Source of the DNA: Arthrobacter horti
GTDB taxonomy: Bacteria; Actinomycetota; Actinomycetes; Actinomycetales; Micrococcaceae
Reading direction: 5' to 3'
DNA length: 38,369 nucleotides
Assembly (NCBI RefSeq): GCF_030731045.1
Contig: NZ_JAVALS010000020.1
Coordinates: 1-38,369 of the forward strand
This document shows positions 15,717 through 22,209 of the stretch, piece by piece. The notes under the pieces were generated by a model. The model searched no databases. It had not been told where the DNA came from and saw only the letters and a program-made list of their open reading frames with translations. Position 1 is the stretch's first letter. Every line of letters begins with the position of its first letter. A program made the position numbers and the translations under genes.

Positions 15717-16058
15717 TCAGGCGCTGCGGCTGAGGTCGGCGGGGAGGACGTTCGGGGGAAGCCTCTCGGCCCGGCCGAGGAGTTGGGCAGGGGTCTCCTG
15801 GTCCCCCAGGAGCCGCCACTGCTCGGGGTCGGTGTAGTGAGCCAGGTGCAGAGTGAGCTCCTGGCCCGTCAGGTCGCGGACCAGTCGGAGACGCCAGATC
15901 TCGTAGTCCTGGGGAACGGATCCACTGGGCTGCGAAGGGCTCGGATAGCTGCGGCTGGGGATCTCGCAGACCCGGTAATCCCGGCCGTCATAGGACACGA
16001 CGGCGGGGATGTTGCCCGCCGAGCAGGTGACATTGAGACGTTCCGAGTAAGAGCCCAT
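15717..16058 (-). CDS. Small SOS-regulated protein, first gene of the DnaE2-like operon
   Basis: A 113-residue soluble protein with no confident family. The pattern, SERLNVTC, then GNIPAVVSYDGRDYRVCEI, then YEIWRLRLVRDLTGQELTLHL and EQWRLLGD, resembles the small DUF6504-type proteins encoded next to imuB and dnaE2 in actinobacteria; this is a tentative match by eye. The ATG has GGAGG at six bases. A perfect LexA box is 25 bp upstream, so expression should be DNA-damage induced. It is followed after 24 bp by the degenerate DnaE2 gene in the same frame. It may be an accessory factor for mutasome assembly; that is inference. Confidence 0.65.
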   Translation of the reverse strand: MGSYSERLNVTCSAGNIPAVVSYDGRDYRVCEIPSRSYPSPSQPSGSVPQDYEIWRLRLVRDLTGQELTLHLAHYTDPEQWRLLGDQETPAQLLGRAERLPPNVLPADLSRSA

Positions 16059-16082
16059 GACGAACCTCCGTGTCCTGATCGG

Positions 16083-16098
16083 TCGAACGTGTGTTCGA
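16083..16098. promoter_or_regulatory. LexA (SOS) box
   Basis: The sequence TCGAAC-GTGT-GTTCGA is a perfect match to the actinobacterial/Bacillus-type LexA consensus TCGAAC-N4-GTTCGA. It lies 25-40 bp upstream of the ATG of the 113-residue gene, in the place to overlap its promoter. Confidence 0.92.
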
Positions 16099-16121
16099 AC
16101 GGATTCAGTCTACGACAGCCC

Positions 16122-16230
16122 ACTGACAGGATTTCCAGGGGCGCATGTCCGGCCTCGCCACAGTTGTCAGTTGTCTCAGCAAAGCTGTCAGTCTGCGGAC
16201 GTGGGGAGCTTTCTCATCTCTTCTGTCAGT
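16122..16230. repeat. Cluster of four TGTCAGT heptamers upstream of the SOS operon
   Basis: TGTCAGT occurs at 16165-16171, 16186-16192 and 16224-16230, and as its complement ACTGACA at 16122-16128. Two copies are exactly 21 bp apart (two helical turns). The rest of the 167-bp gap between the TetR gene and the SOS operon holds only the LexA box. They could be sites for an additional regulator; chance is not excluded. Confidence 0.4.
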
Positions 16231-16840
16231 TGGATCTGAGGGACGCGGTGGTTGAAGAGGGCCTCCGTGCGTGCCGGCGGGCCGTTGATGCGTTCTCAAG
16301 CGGTGCCAGGAACCGCCGCTCCGCCAGATCCAGCGGCCGCAGGCTCCGGGACGCCCGGCACATCACCACCGCTCCCTCGCTGAGAGCGATGAGCGTCGAA
16401 GCCGCCTCCTCCGCGCCGTCGGGCTCCAGGCCTCCGGCCCGGAACAGCTCAGCCAGGCGCCGGGTCCACTGATCGAACACCGCGCCCGCGTGATCCAGGA
16501 GTTCCGGCGAATCAGCCGCGATCGTCACGGCGAGCACCGAACAGCCGGCGCGGAAGTCGGTCCGGACCAAAAGCTCCCGCCAGGACGCCAGGAAGAGTGC
16601 TGCCACCTCAGCCGGGGCCGCGCCGTCGAGCCCGTCCAGAAGTGTCAGTGCACGCCCTCCGGCCCGTTCGATCGCCTCCGCGATGAGTTGGTCCTTCCCT
16701 CCGGGGAAGTGGTGATAGACGGAGCCGCGGGGTGCGCCGGCAAGCTCCAGGATGTCGGCCAGGGAGGCGCCCTGCAGGCCCTTCGTGGCGAGCAGGCGCA
16801 GGGCCGCGTCGATCATCCGGTTCCTGGTGTCCGCTGCCAC
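16226..16840 (-). CDS. TetR family transcriptional regulator
   Basis: A 204-residue TetR-type repressor. The N-terminal HTH is at about residues 5-50 (RMIDAALRLLATKGLQGASL, then APRGSVYHHFPGGKDQLI). The C-terminal ligand domain (FRAGCSVLAVTIAADSPELL, AAVFDQW-like) resembles the LmrA/YxaF-like group, whose C-terminus carries CPV/CSVLA-type motifs. Translation begins at a GTG behind GGGAGG. The last ~25 residues are Arg/Ser-rich and may be disordered. It is divergent from a tautomerase gene, with a TCCCGGC palindrome between them as probable operator. Confidence 0.87.
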   Translation of the reverse strand: MAADTRNRMIDAALRLLATKGLQGASLADILELAGAPRGSVYHHFPGGKDQLIAEAIERAGGRALTLLDGLDGAAPAEVAALFLASWRELLVRTDFRAGCSVLAVTIAADSPELLDHAGAVFDQWTRRLAELFRAGGLEPDGAEEAASTLIALSEGAVVMCRASRSLRPLDLAERRFLAPLENASTARRHARRPSSTTASLRSN

Positions 16841-16879
16841 GTGCCTCCCGTCCTCCGACGACTATGCCTCGATCATAAT

Positions 16880-16895
16880 TCCCGGCCCGCCGGGA
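16880..16895. promoter_or_regulatory. Palindrome between TetR and tautomerase genes
   Basis: TCCCGGC-CC-GCCGGGA is a perfect inverted repeat 40 bp upstream of the TetR start and 83 bp upstream of the tautomerase. Outward-facing TCATAAT (16873-16879) and ATTATGA (16943-16949) also mirror each other. Either may be the TetR operator. Confidence 0.5.
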
Positions 16896-16911
16896 CGAAT
16901 TCCGCAGACCC

Positions 16912-16940
16912 TTGACGAGCCTGGATCGCGCGCTCATGAT
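16912..16940 (+). promoter_or_regulatory. Sigma-70-type promoter of the tautomerase gene
   Basis: TTGACG (16912-16917) and CATGAT (16935-16940) are spaced by 17 bp. Transcription would start near 16947, leaving a short leader with AAGGAG before the ATG at 16978. Confidence 0.6.
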
Positions 16941-16977
16941 CAATTATGACGGTCGACATACATAAAAGGAGCTCATC

Positions 16978-17418
16978 ATGCCCATGATCGACATTTACGC
17001 CCCGGCGGGCACCTTCGCCGATCCCCACCGGCTCGCGACCGACGCCGCCGCGACCGTCAAGGACGTCGAGCAGGTCCCGGACATCCCGATGTTCCGCCGG
17101 AACACGGCGGCTTTCGTCCATGAACTTCCGGCCGCCGCGATCTCCGACGTCGACGGCGGCAGCGACCACGTGCGCGTCCAGGTCCTGACCAACGCGGGCG
17201 CCTTGGACCGCGAGAAGCAGCTGGCCGTCGTCGAGCGCCTCACTGAACTGGTGGTGGCCGCGTCCGGTGACGAACGGCTTCGCGAGCGCACCTGGGTGCT
17301 CCTCACCGAGGCCGTCCCCGGCGGATGGGGACTCAAGGGCCACGCGCGTACCAATGAGGAGCTCGTGGCGGCTGCGAGGGCGGAGATCGCAAGCCTGCAG
17401 GCCGGCGAGGAGGTCTGA
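16978..17418 (+). CDS. Tautomerase family protein (4-oxalocrotonate tautomerase-like)
   Basis: A 146-residue protein of the tautomerase superfamily. After removal of Met1 the N-terminal residue is proline (MPMIDIYAPAG), the catalytic base of the family. The length and the second half (DHVRVQVLTNAGALDREKQL, TEAVPGGWGLKG) fit a fused two-unit tautomerase rather than the 60-residue 4-OT. AAGGAG lies seven bases from the ATG. It is controlled, by position, by the divergent TetR gene. The substrate is unknown; members act on enol/keto intermediates of aromatic or halogenated compounds. Confidence 0.82.
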   Translation: MPMIDIYAPAGTFADPHRLATDAAATVKDVEQVPDIPMFRRNTAAFVHELPAAAISDVDGGSDHVRVQVLTNAGALDREKQLAVVERLTELVVAASGDERLRERTWVLLTEAVPGGWGLKGHARTNEELVAAARAEIASLQAGEEV

Positions 17419-17507
17419 CGCGAAAGCGCCGCCACTCCCCAAGGGCCCGCGGTTCGGGCGCGGACTGACAACTATGGTGAGGCCGGGCAGTGCGGCTGAC
17501 AAGCTGG

Positions 17508-18188
17508 TCAACAGGCGCAGCCTTCGCCCTTCCAGGCCTCAAACCCTTCCTTGACGGCGAGGCCGGCGATGAGAAGTCCGATGGCGGGGTCCAGCCACCA
17601 CCAGCCGAACGCCGCATTGCCCAGCAGTCCGATCAGGACGGCGGCCGCCAGGTATGCGCAGAGGAGGTTCTGGTTTCCCTCACCCGTGGTCGCTGCGGAC
17701 CCGAGGACCGCTCCGAGCCGTCGTTTGGCCCGGCCCAGCAGCGGCATGATGATCAGCGAAGCGACGGACAGCGCGATGCCGAGCCAGCTGGTCTCGGCGT
17801 GGTCCCCGTGAATGAGCGACTTGACGGCGTCGAAGGTGATGTACGGCGCCAGAAGGAAGAAGGTCACGGCTACGGCCTTCTGCGCCTGATCCTCGGCCGC
17901 CTCGGACAGGGTCCGGGCCCCGGTGAACCGCCAGACGATGATGACCGAGGCCAGCCCTTCAATCAGTGAATCCAGCCCGAATCCGAGCAGGGCGACAGAT
18001 CCGCTCCAGACTGCCGCGATGATTGCCACGAGGCCCTCGATGCCCATATAGGCCAGGGAGGCCCAGGACAGTGCCCTGGCCTTGCGTGCTGCGGCGTGCC
18101 AGTCTTCGTCCACCTGGACTTCCGGTGCGCAGCACGCATCGGTGCAGTCCGAGGCGCAATCGCATCCGGAGCTCACGGTCCTGCTCAC
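17508..18188 (-). CDS. Cation diffusion facilitator-type heavy-metal efflux protein
   Basis: A 226-residue membrane protein with about five or six spans (from AYMGIEGLVAIIAAVWSG to LDPAIGLLIAGL). The transmembrane metal-site motif is GFGLDSLIE (about residues 69-77). Unlike ordinary CDF proteins it lacks the C-terminal cytosolic domain; instead it has a Cys-rich N-terminus (Cys9, 11, 15, 19, 20) and ends GEGCAC. These thiols suit soft metals such as Cd, Pb or Zn. The GTG start overlaps the ArsR-type gene by 4 bp (GTGA), so the two form a sensor-exporter operon. Confidence 0.85.
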   Translation of the reverse strand: MSRTVSSGCDCASDCTDACCAPEVQVDEDWHAAARKARALSWASLAYMGIEGLVAIIAAVWSGSVALLGFGLDSLIEGLASVIIVWRFTGARTLSEAAEDQAQKAVAVTFFLLAPYITFDAVKSLIHGDHAETSWLGIALSVASLIIMPLLGRAKRRLGAVLGSAATTGEGNQNLLCAYLAAAVLIGLLGNAAFGWWWLDPAIGLLIAGLAVKEGFEAWKGEGCAC

Positions 18189-18544
18189 AGGGTGGCCCCG
18201 GCGCCGTACTCGGGGCAGAGCTCGACGGCTGAACCGGTGGCCTCCAGGAGGGTCTCCGTGGCGTGGAATACCCCGAGCAAGGCCGGTGCCGCAAGGGTGA
18301 ACATCGACGCCCGCCCGGCCGGATGGGATGTGACGAGTCTGCAGTCCCGAAGGCAGGAGAGGTGCTTGGATACGGTTGATTGCGCGAGCCCGAGCTCGGC
18401 TACAAGGTCGACCACGCGCTTCTCGCTCCCGGCAAGGCTGCGAAGGATGGCCAGCCGAGCGGGGTCGCCGAGCGAACGGAACAGGGCTGCCGCCGGTACG
18501 AGTCCGGAGCGCGAAGAATCGCGCACCTCTTCTAAAATCGCCAT
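18185..18544 (-). CDS. ArsR/SmtB metal sensor, CmtR-like (Cd/Pb)
   Basis: A 119-residue winged-helix repressor. The recognition helix reads LAQSTVSKHLSCLRDCRLV, with Cys64 and Cys68 in a C-x3-C pair, and a third Cys110 near the C-terminus (ELCPEYG). This matches the Cys57/Cys61/Cys102 set and spacing of the mycobacterial Cd(II)/Pb(II) sensor CmtR. The ATG at 18544 has no Shine-Dalgarno but lies six bases after TATCAT on the minus strand, so the mRNA is probably leaderless. It is translationally coupled to the metal efflux gene downstream. The family is sure; the metal is inferred from the cysteines. Confidence 0.88.
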   Translation of the reverse strand: MAILEEVRDSSRSGLVPAAALFRSLGDPARLAILRSLAGSEKRVVDLVAELGLAQSTVSKHLSCLRDCRLVTSHPAGRASMFTLAAPALLGVFHATETLLEATGSAVELCPEYGAGATL

Positions 18545-18569
18545 TTGTCGATGATAGCGCGAGCCGGGA

Positions 18570-18785
18570 ATGGGATTGAGGCTTGACGGGAACGACGACG
18601 CCGACCGGCTGCTGTCCGCCTGGGTGCAGGAGCAATGGGTCGCCTCCGCCCGTGGAGGCGCGCCGTGCGACGCGGCATGGCCGATGTACGGCGATGAGGC
18701 GCGGATCATGGTCATCGACAGTCCCGGCGGAATCGACCGGATCGACGATGATCCGATCGTGCAACTCATTCACGCCAACCGCTGA
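18570..18785 (+). pseudogene. C-terminal remnant of a carboxylesterase
   Basis: A 71-residue open frame. From about residue 11 it reads like the end of type-B carboxylesterases (para-nitrobenzyl esterase type): LSAWVQEQWVASARGGAP, then AAWPMYGDEARIMVIDSP, matching the 'W..FA..G.P....WP.Y....R..M.ID' pattern. The catalytic triad regions are absent, and the DNA before it belongs to the divergent metal-sensor promoter. It is therefore best read as a truncated remnant left by a rearrangement at about 18600. Whether the short frame is expressed is unknown. Confidence 0.55.
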
Positions 18786-18819
18786 GTGCCACCTCCGTGT
18801 CAGTAAGGAGTCCACGCCG

Positions 18820-19398
18820 ATGCCGATCGACCCCATCATGCCCATCCATCGTTCGGACGAGGACCTGGGCGCCGACCGGACCCTCGGGCCGGAGTTCCTG
18901 GCGATGAGCCGGAGGGTCCTGGAGGTGACCGCCCTGACCTCGCGGCTGAATGTCCTCCCGTTCGACGATGCCGCGGCCAAGGCCGAACTGTTCGAGCTGA
19001 TCCTCGGCCGGCCGCTCCCGCAGGGGGTCACCGTCTATCCGCCCTTCTTCACGGATCACGGGCTGAACCTGGAGCTTGCCGAGCGGGTGTTCATCAATCA
19101 GAACTGCACGTTCCTCGACTACGCCGGTATCCGGCTGGGTGCAGGGACCATGGTCGGCCCGCGGGCCACGTTCATCACCATGAGTCATCCGGTGGACCCT
19201 GGCGAGCGGCGCCGGCACCTCACCGGCGCGCCCATCGACGTTGCGGAGAACGTCTGGATCGGCGCGGGTGCCACGATCCTTCCGGGGGTCAGTATCGGAC
19301 GTGATGCGGTGATCGCCGCCGGTGCCATCGTCGCGGACGACGTTCCGGCCGCAAGCCTCGTGGCAGGCCCGAAGGCGACGGTCAAGCGCGCCTGGTGA
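18820..19398 (+). CDS. Maltose/galactoside O-acetyltransferase family protein (left-handed beta-helix)
   Basis: A 192-residue acetyl-CoA-dependent O-acetyltransferase of the NodL/LacA/Maa type. The C-terminal half is a hexapeptide-repeat beta-helix (INQNCTFLDYAGIRLGAGTM, VAENVWIGAGATILPGVSIG, DAVIAAGAIVADDV). The catalytic histidine is in ITMSHPVDPGERR. The N-terminal helical region holds a PFDDAAAKAELFELILG segment like the 'mac' domain. AAGGAG is nine bases before the ATG. It follows the esterase remnant on the same strand and converges on the arsenic repressor. The natural acceptor is unknown. Confidence 0.88.
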   Translation: MPIDPIMPIHRSDEDLGADRTLGPEFLAMSRRVLEVTALTSRLNVLPFDDAAAKAELFELILGRPLPQGVTVYPPFFTDHGLNLELAERVFINQNCTFLDYAGIRLGAGTMVGPRATFITMSHPVDPGERRRHLTGAPIDVAENVWIGAGATILPGVSIGRDAVIAAGAIVADDVPAASLVAGPKATVKRAW

Positions 19399-19447
19399 TG
19401 ACCGCCGTCGTGCCGTCCTCGCGCTGGTTCTCAACGCCTTGTGCGGC

Positions 19448-19801
19448 TCAGAGGCCGTCCAGAAGATCCTTGACGCCGTCCAAGGCGCCGTTGACCAGGG
19501 AGTAATAGGCCCAGGTGCCTCGCTTCTCGCGGTGCAGCAGCCCGGCGTCGACCATGATCTTCAGGTGGTGGGACACGGTCGACTGGCCGAGGTCCAAGGG
19601 CTCGGTGAGGTCGCAGACGCAGGCTTCCCCGCCGGGAGCGTTCTTCACAATCGAGAGCAGGCGAAGCCTGTTCGGATCCGCCAGAGCCTTGAACACCACG
19701 GCGCGGTCCGCTGCCTCCTCGACGCTGAGGGCCGGCTGGGCGGAGGGCGTGCAGCAGGCCTCTCCCACGGGCGTGAGCTCCAGGGTTCGCGAGGTGTTCA
19801 T
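19448..19801 (-). CDS. arsR: ArsR family arsenite-responsive repressor
   Basis: A 117-residue winged-helix repressor. An N-terminal Cys pair (Cys16-Cys17, GEACCTPS) and cysteines in GGEACVCDL (Cys61, Cys63) match the As(III) site described for corynebacterial ArsR (a vicinal Cys pair plus one distal Cys) rather than the E. coli C-x-C-only site. The recognition helix is LGQSTVSHHLKIMVDAGLL. It is divergent from the aquaporin-arsC operon and shares a palindromic promoter region. The ATG at 19801 follows GAGAGG at nine bases. Confidence 0.9.
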   Translation of the reverse strand: MNTSRTLELTPVGEACCTPSAQPALSVEEAADRAVVFKALADPNRLRLLSIVKNAPGGEACVCDLTEPLDLGQSTVSHHLKIMVDAGLLHREKRGTWAYYSLVNGALDGVKDLLDGL

Positions 19802-19821
19802 GGCGCCATCCTCTCACGTAT

Positions 19822-19851
19822 ATTGATATTCATCGATGTATAGCTCGATAC
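19822..19851. promoter_or_regulatory. ars divergent operator and promoter
   Basis: ATTGAT-ATTC-ATCGAT (19822-19837) is a 6-4-6 palindrome with one mismatch, in the place expected for ArsR binding. On the plus strand TTGATA (19823-19828) and CGATAC (19846-19851) with 17-bp spacing make a promoter for the aquaporin gene, overlapping the operator. Confidence 0.6.
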
Positions 19852-19894
19852 CCCGCGCATCGCCATCCAGCAATCCATTCCTGTCAGGAGCAGT

Positions 19895-20620
19895 GTGAGC
19901 AGTCACGAAGTCACGCCGGCCATGGCGCCCCAGGCCAGCGGCCTGGCCCGTACGGTGGTGGCGGAGGTCCTCGGCACCGGATTCCTGGTGGCGGCCGTGG
20001 TCGGTTCCGGGATCATGGCTTCCCGCTTGTCCCCGCATGACACGGGCCTGGCGCTGCTGGAGAACAGCATCGCCACCGGGGCCGCCCTGGTCGCGCTGAT
20101 CCTGGCTCTGCAGCCGGTCTCGGCGTCCTTCAACCCTGTGGTGACCCTGGTCGAGGCGGCCCTGGGCAGTCTGGCCTGGAGCGCTGCGGTGGTCCTGATC
20201 GCGGCACAGGTGGCCGGCGGACTGGCCGGGACGGTGGTGGCGCATCTGATGTTCGGTCTGGACGCCGTCACCTTCTCCACGCATGAGCGCACCGGCCCCG
20301 GACTGTGGCTGGCTGAGGTGGTGGCCACGGTGGGCCTGCTGCTGGTCATCTTCGGCACGACCCGTTCGGGCCGGGGCGACAGGGTGGCCTATGCGGTCGG
20401 CGGGTACATTGCGGCCGCGTACTGGTTCACCAGCTCCACGAGCTTCGCGAACCCGGCCGTGACGGTCGCTCGCACCATCACCGACTCATTCTCCGGCATC
20501 GCCCCGGGCTCCGCGCCGGGATTCATCGCCGCCCAGTTCGTCGGCGGCCTGCTCGGGTTCGCCCTCATCCGTTTCCTCTTCCCCATCGCCGCACCGGCGG
20601 ATCGAAAGGTCCTTTCATGA
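19895..20620 (+). CDS. Aquaporin-family channel of the ars operon
   Basis: A 241-residue MIP-family channel with six predicted spans. The two NPA-type half-loops are FNPVVTL (NPV variant, about residue 85) and FANPAVTVART (about 188). The second loop carries the conserved Arg. Aquaglyceroporins in ars operons (AqpS type) let arsenite leave the cell down its gradient after ArsC makes it inside. The GTG start has GGAG five bases upstream. It overlaps arsC by 4 bp (ATGA) and is divergent from arsR. No ArsB or Acr3 pump is present in the window. Arsenite transport is inferred from context. Confidence 0.88.
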   Translation: MSSHEVTPAMAPQASGLARTVVAEVLGTGFLVAAVVGSGIMASRLSPHDTGLALLENSIATGAALVALILALQPVSASFNPVVTLVEAALGSLAWSAAVVLIAAQVAGGLAGTVVAHLMFGLDAVTFSTHERTGPGLWLAEVVATVGLLLVIFGTTRSGRGDRVAYAVGGYIAAAYWFTSSTSFANPAVTVARTITDSFSGIAPGSAPGFIAAQFVGGLLGFALIRFLFPIAAPADRKVLS

Positions 20621-21039
20621 ACACTGGCGCCCCCGCGAAGAAGCCTTCCGTCCTGTTCGTCTGCGTCCACAACGCCGGACGTTCCCAGATGGCCGCCGCC
20701 TACCTCACCGCCCTCTCGGGCGGGGCCATCGAGGTCCGCTCCGCCGGCTCCCAGCCCGCGGACCACGTGAACCCCGCCGCCGTCGCGGCGATGGCCGAGG
20801 CCGGGATCGACATGTCCGCCGAGATCCCCAAGGTCCTCACCACCGAGGCCGTGCAGGAATCGGACGTGGTCATCACCATGGGCTGCGGCGACACCTGCCC
20901 GTTCTTCCCCGGCAAGCGCTACGAGGACTGGATCCTGGAAGACCCCGCCGGTCAGGGCCTGGACGCCGTGCGTCCCATCCGCGACGAGATCCGCAGCCGG
21001 GTCGAGGAGCTCATCGCATCCCTGCGCCCCATCGCCTGA
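20617..21039 (+). CDS. arsC: Arsenate reductase, low-molecular-weight phosphatase fold
   Basis: A 140-residue cytosolic enzyme that reduces arsenate to arsenite. The phosphatase loop is C-x5-R-S (Cys16 to Arg22, CVHNAGRS), followed by MGCGDTCPFFPGKRYEDWIL with Cys90 and Cys94, and LEDPAGQ holding the catalytic Asp. The C-x3-C pair fits an intramolecular disulfide cascade regenerated by thioredoxin; mycothiol-dependent relatives also occur in actinobacteria. It is coupled by ATGA to the aquaporin gene, giving a reduce-and-release arsenate detoxification route. Confidence 0.94.
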   Translation: MNTGAPAKKPSVLFVCVHNAGRSQMAAAYLTALSGGAIEVRSAGSQPADHVNPAAVAAMAEAGIDMSAEIPKVLTTEAVQESDVVITMGCGDTCPFFPGKRYEDWILEDPAGQGLDAVRPIRDEIRSRVEELIASLRPIA

Positions 21040-21054
21040 GTGCGGCCGCTCAGG
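21035..21054. terminator. Bidirectional hairpin overlapping two stop codons
   Basis: CCTGAG at 21035 pairs with CTCAGG ending at 21054, extended by a G-U and a G-C pair around a short loop. The arsC stop (21037-21039) and the ferredoxin stop (21050-21052, opposite strand) both lie inside it. It is the only candidate terminator between these convergent genes. Confidence 0.55.
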
Positions 21055-21475
21055 GAATCGCCTCATGGTCCAGTTCGTGGCGGCTCTGACGGGTGGGCGT
21101 GAACTCCCGGATGTCCACCAAGGCGGGACGGCCCGGTCCCGCCGGCTGCCCTGCGGTGACCCAGTCGATGATGTCCTGGGTGGTGTCGGCGTCGTTGGCC
21201 TCTCCGATCCAGACCGGCCCGGCGCCTTCCGCACGTCCAGCAGCGTCCGGGAGGATGACGACCACGTTGGAGTGATCGCACGCGTCCAGGCATCTGCTGA
21301 CGATGACCTGCGCGGCGGGCTCGACGCCGTCGCGGATGCGCCGCAGCTGTCCCTGGTGGTCCGTCTGGGGGTGCTTGTGCCGGGATCCGCAGTCCCCGCC
21401 CCGGCAGACGACCACCACCGCCTGGTCCTGATCGGAGCGCTTCTGCTGGGCGCGTTTGCCGTTCTTCTTCGCCAT
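21050..21475 (-). CDS. Thioredoxin-like [2Fe-2S] ferredoxin
   Basis: A 141-residue protein. After a basic N-terminus (MAKKNGKRAQQKR) comes a thioredoxin-fold ferredoxin domain: Cys24 and Cys29 in VVCRGGDCGS, and Cys62 and Cys66 in VIVSRCLDACDHSN, the four ligands of a [2Fe-2S] cluster. WIGEANDADTTQDIIDWV follows as in the family. The redox partner is unknown. GGAG lies six bases upstream of the ATG. Its place next to arsC is convergent, so a functional link is not implied. Confidence 0.85.
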   Translation of the reverse strand: MAKKNGKRAQQKRSDQDQAVVVVCRGGDCGSRHKHPQTDHQGQLRRIRDGVEPAAQVIVSRCLDACDHSNVVVILPDAAGRAEGAGPVWIGEANDADTTQDIIDWVTAGQPAGPGRPALVDIREFTPTRQSRHELDHEAIP

Positions 21476-21495
21476 CGGCGGTCTCCTGCCCCTGG

Positions 21496-22209
21496 TCACT
21501 GCCGCGGGCCGCGGTTGGAGCGGGCCTGAAGGACCTCCGCCACCTTCCGTGCCGTCTCCTTGGCGGAGCCCGGGTTCTGACCCGTGACGAGCCGTCCGTC
21601 CGCCACGGCGTAGCTGACGAACGGCAGCCGGGCCTTCTCGTAGAGCGCCCCGCGGCTCCTCATCTCCTCCTCGGCGTTGTACGGCACCAGCTTGTCCACC
21701 CGCGCCAGCACCTCCTCCTGCCAGGCGAAGCCGGTGACCTTCCGTCCTGCCACCAGGAGACTCCCGTCGGAGAGCCGGGTGTTCAGCAGGCCGCAGTAAC
21801 CGTGGCACACCGAAGAGACCACGCCGCCCCGCTCCCAGATCTCCCGCGTGATCCGCTGCAGGCCCTCGCTGTCCGGGAAGTCGTACATGACCGCGTGACC
21901 GCCCGTGAAGTAGACGGCATCGAAGTCCGCCGGGTCGATCTCCTCAGGGCGGGCCGTGGTCTCCAGCAGGGCCATCCGCGCCGGGTCGGTGTGCCAGGCC
22001 CTAGCCGCCTTGTCGTAGCTGGGGAACTTGAGCGAGCGCGGCTCGAGGGGGACTGCCCCGCCGTGCGGGCTGACGATCGACTGGGCGAAGCCGTGCTCCT
22101 CGAACACCTCCCAGGCGTGCACGAGTTCGGACAGCCACAGCCCGGTGGGGTGAGACGGATCGTCGTAATGGCTCACGTTGGTGACGACGTGCAAGATGCG
22201 CTGGTTCAT
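21496..22209 (-). CDS. DJ-1/PfpI (Hsp31-like) family protein
   Basis: A 237-residue protein of the class I glutamine amidotransferase-like fold. The nucleophile elbow is GGVVSSVCHGYCGLLN, with Cys in VCHG, and the preceding AVYFTGGHAVMYDFP is typical of Hsp31/DJ-1-like proteins acting as glyoxalase III, deglycase or chaperone. The ATG overlaps the TetR stop by 4 bp (ATGA), so the pair is co-expressed. A glyoxal or electrophile stress role is plausible but not shown. Confidence 0.88.
   Translation of the reverse strand: MNQRILHVVTNVSHYDDPSHPTGLWLSELVHAWEVFEEHGFAQSIVSPHGGAVPLEPRSLKFPSYDKAARAWHTDPARMALLETTARPEEIDPADFDAVYFTGGHAVMYDFPDSEGLQRITREIWERGGVVSSVCHGYCGLLNTRLSDGSLLVAGRKVTGFAWQEEVLARVDKLVPYNAEEEMRSRGALYEKARLPFVSYAVADGRLVTGQNPGSAKETARKVAEVLQARSNRGPRQ

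Noticed and set aside
14676..16472. 598-residue plus-strand open frame opposite the DnaE2-like and small SOS genes
   Set aside because: No recognisable motif, and it spans three separate minus-strand genes and the LexA box.
17430..17465. GCCCG/CGGGC inverted repeat between the tautomerase and CDF genes
   Set aside because: A 5-bp stem is expected by chance at this GC content.
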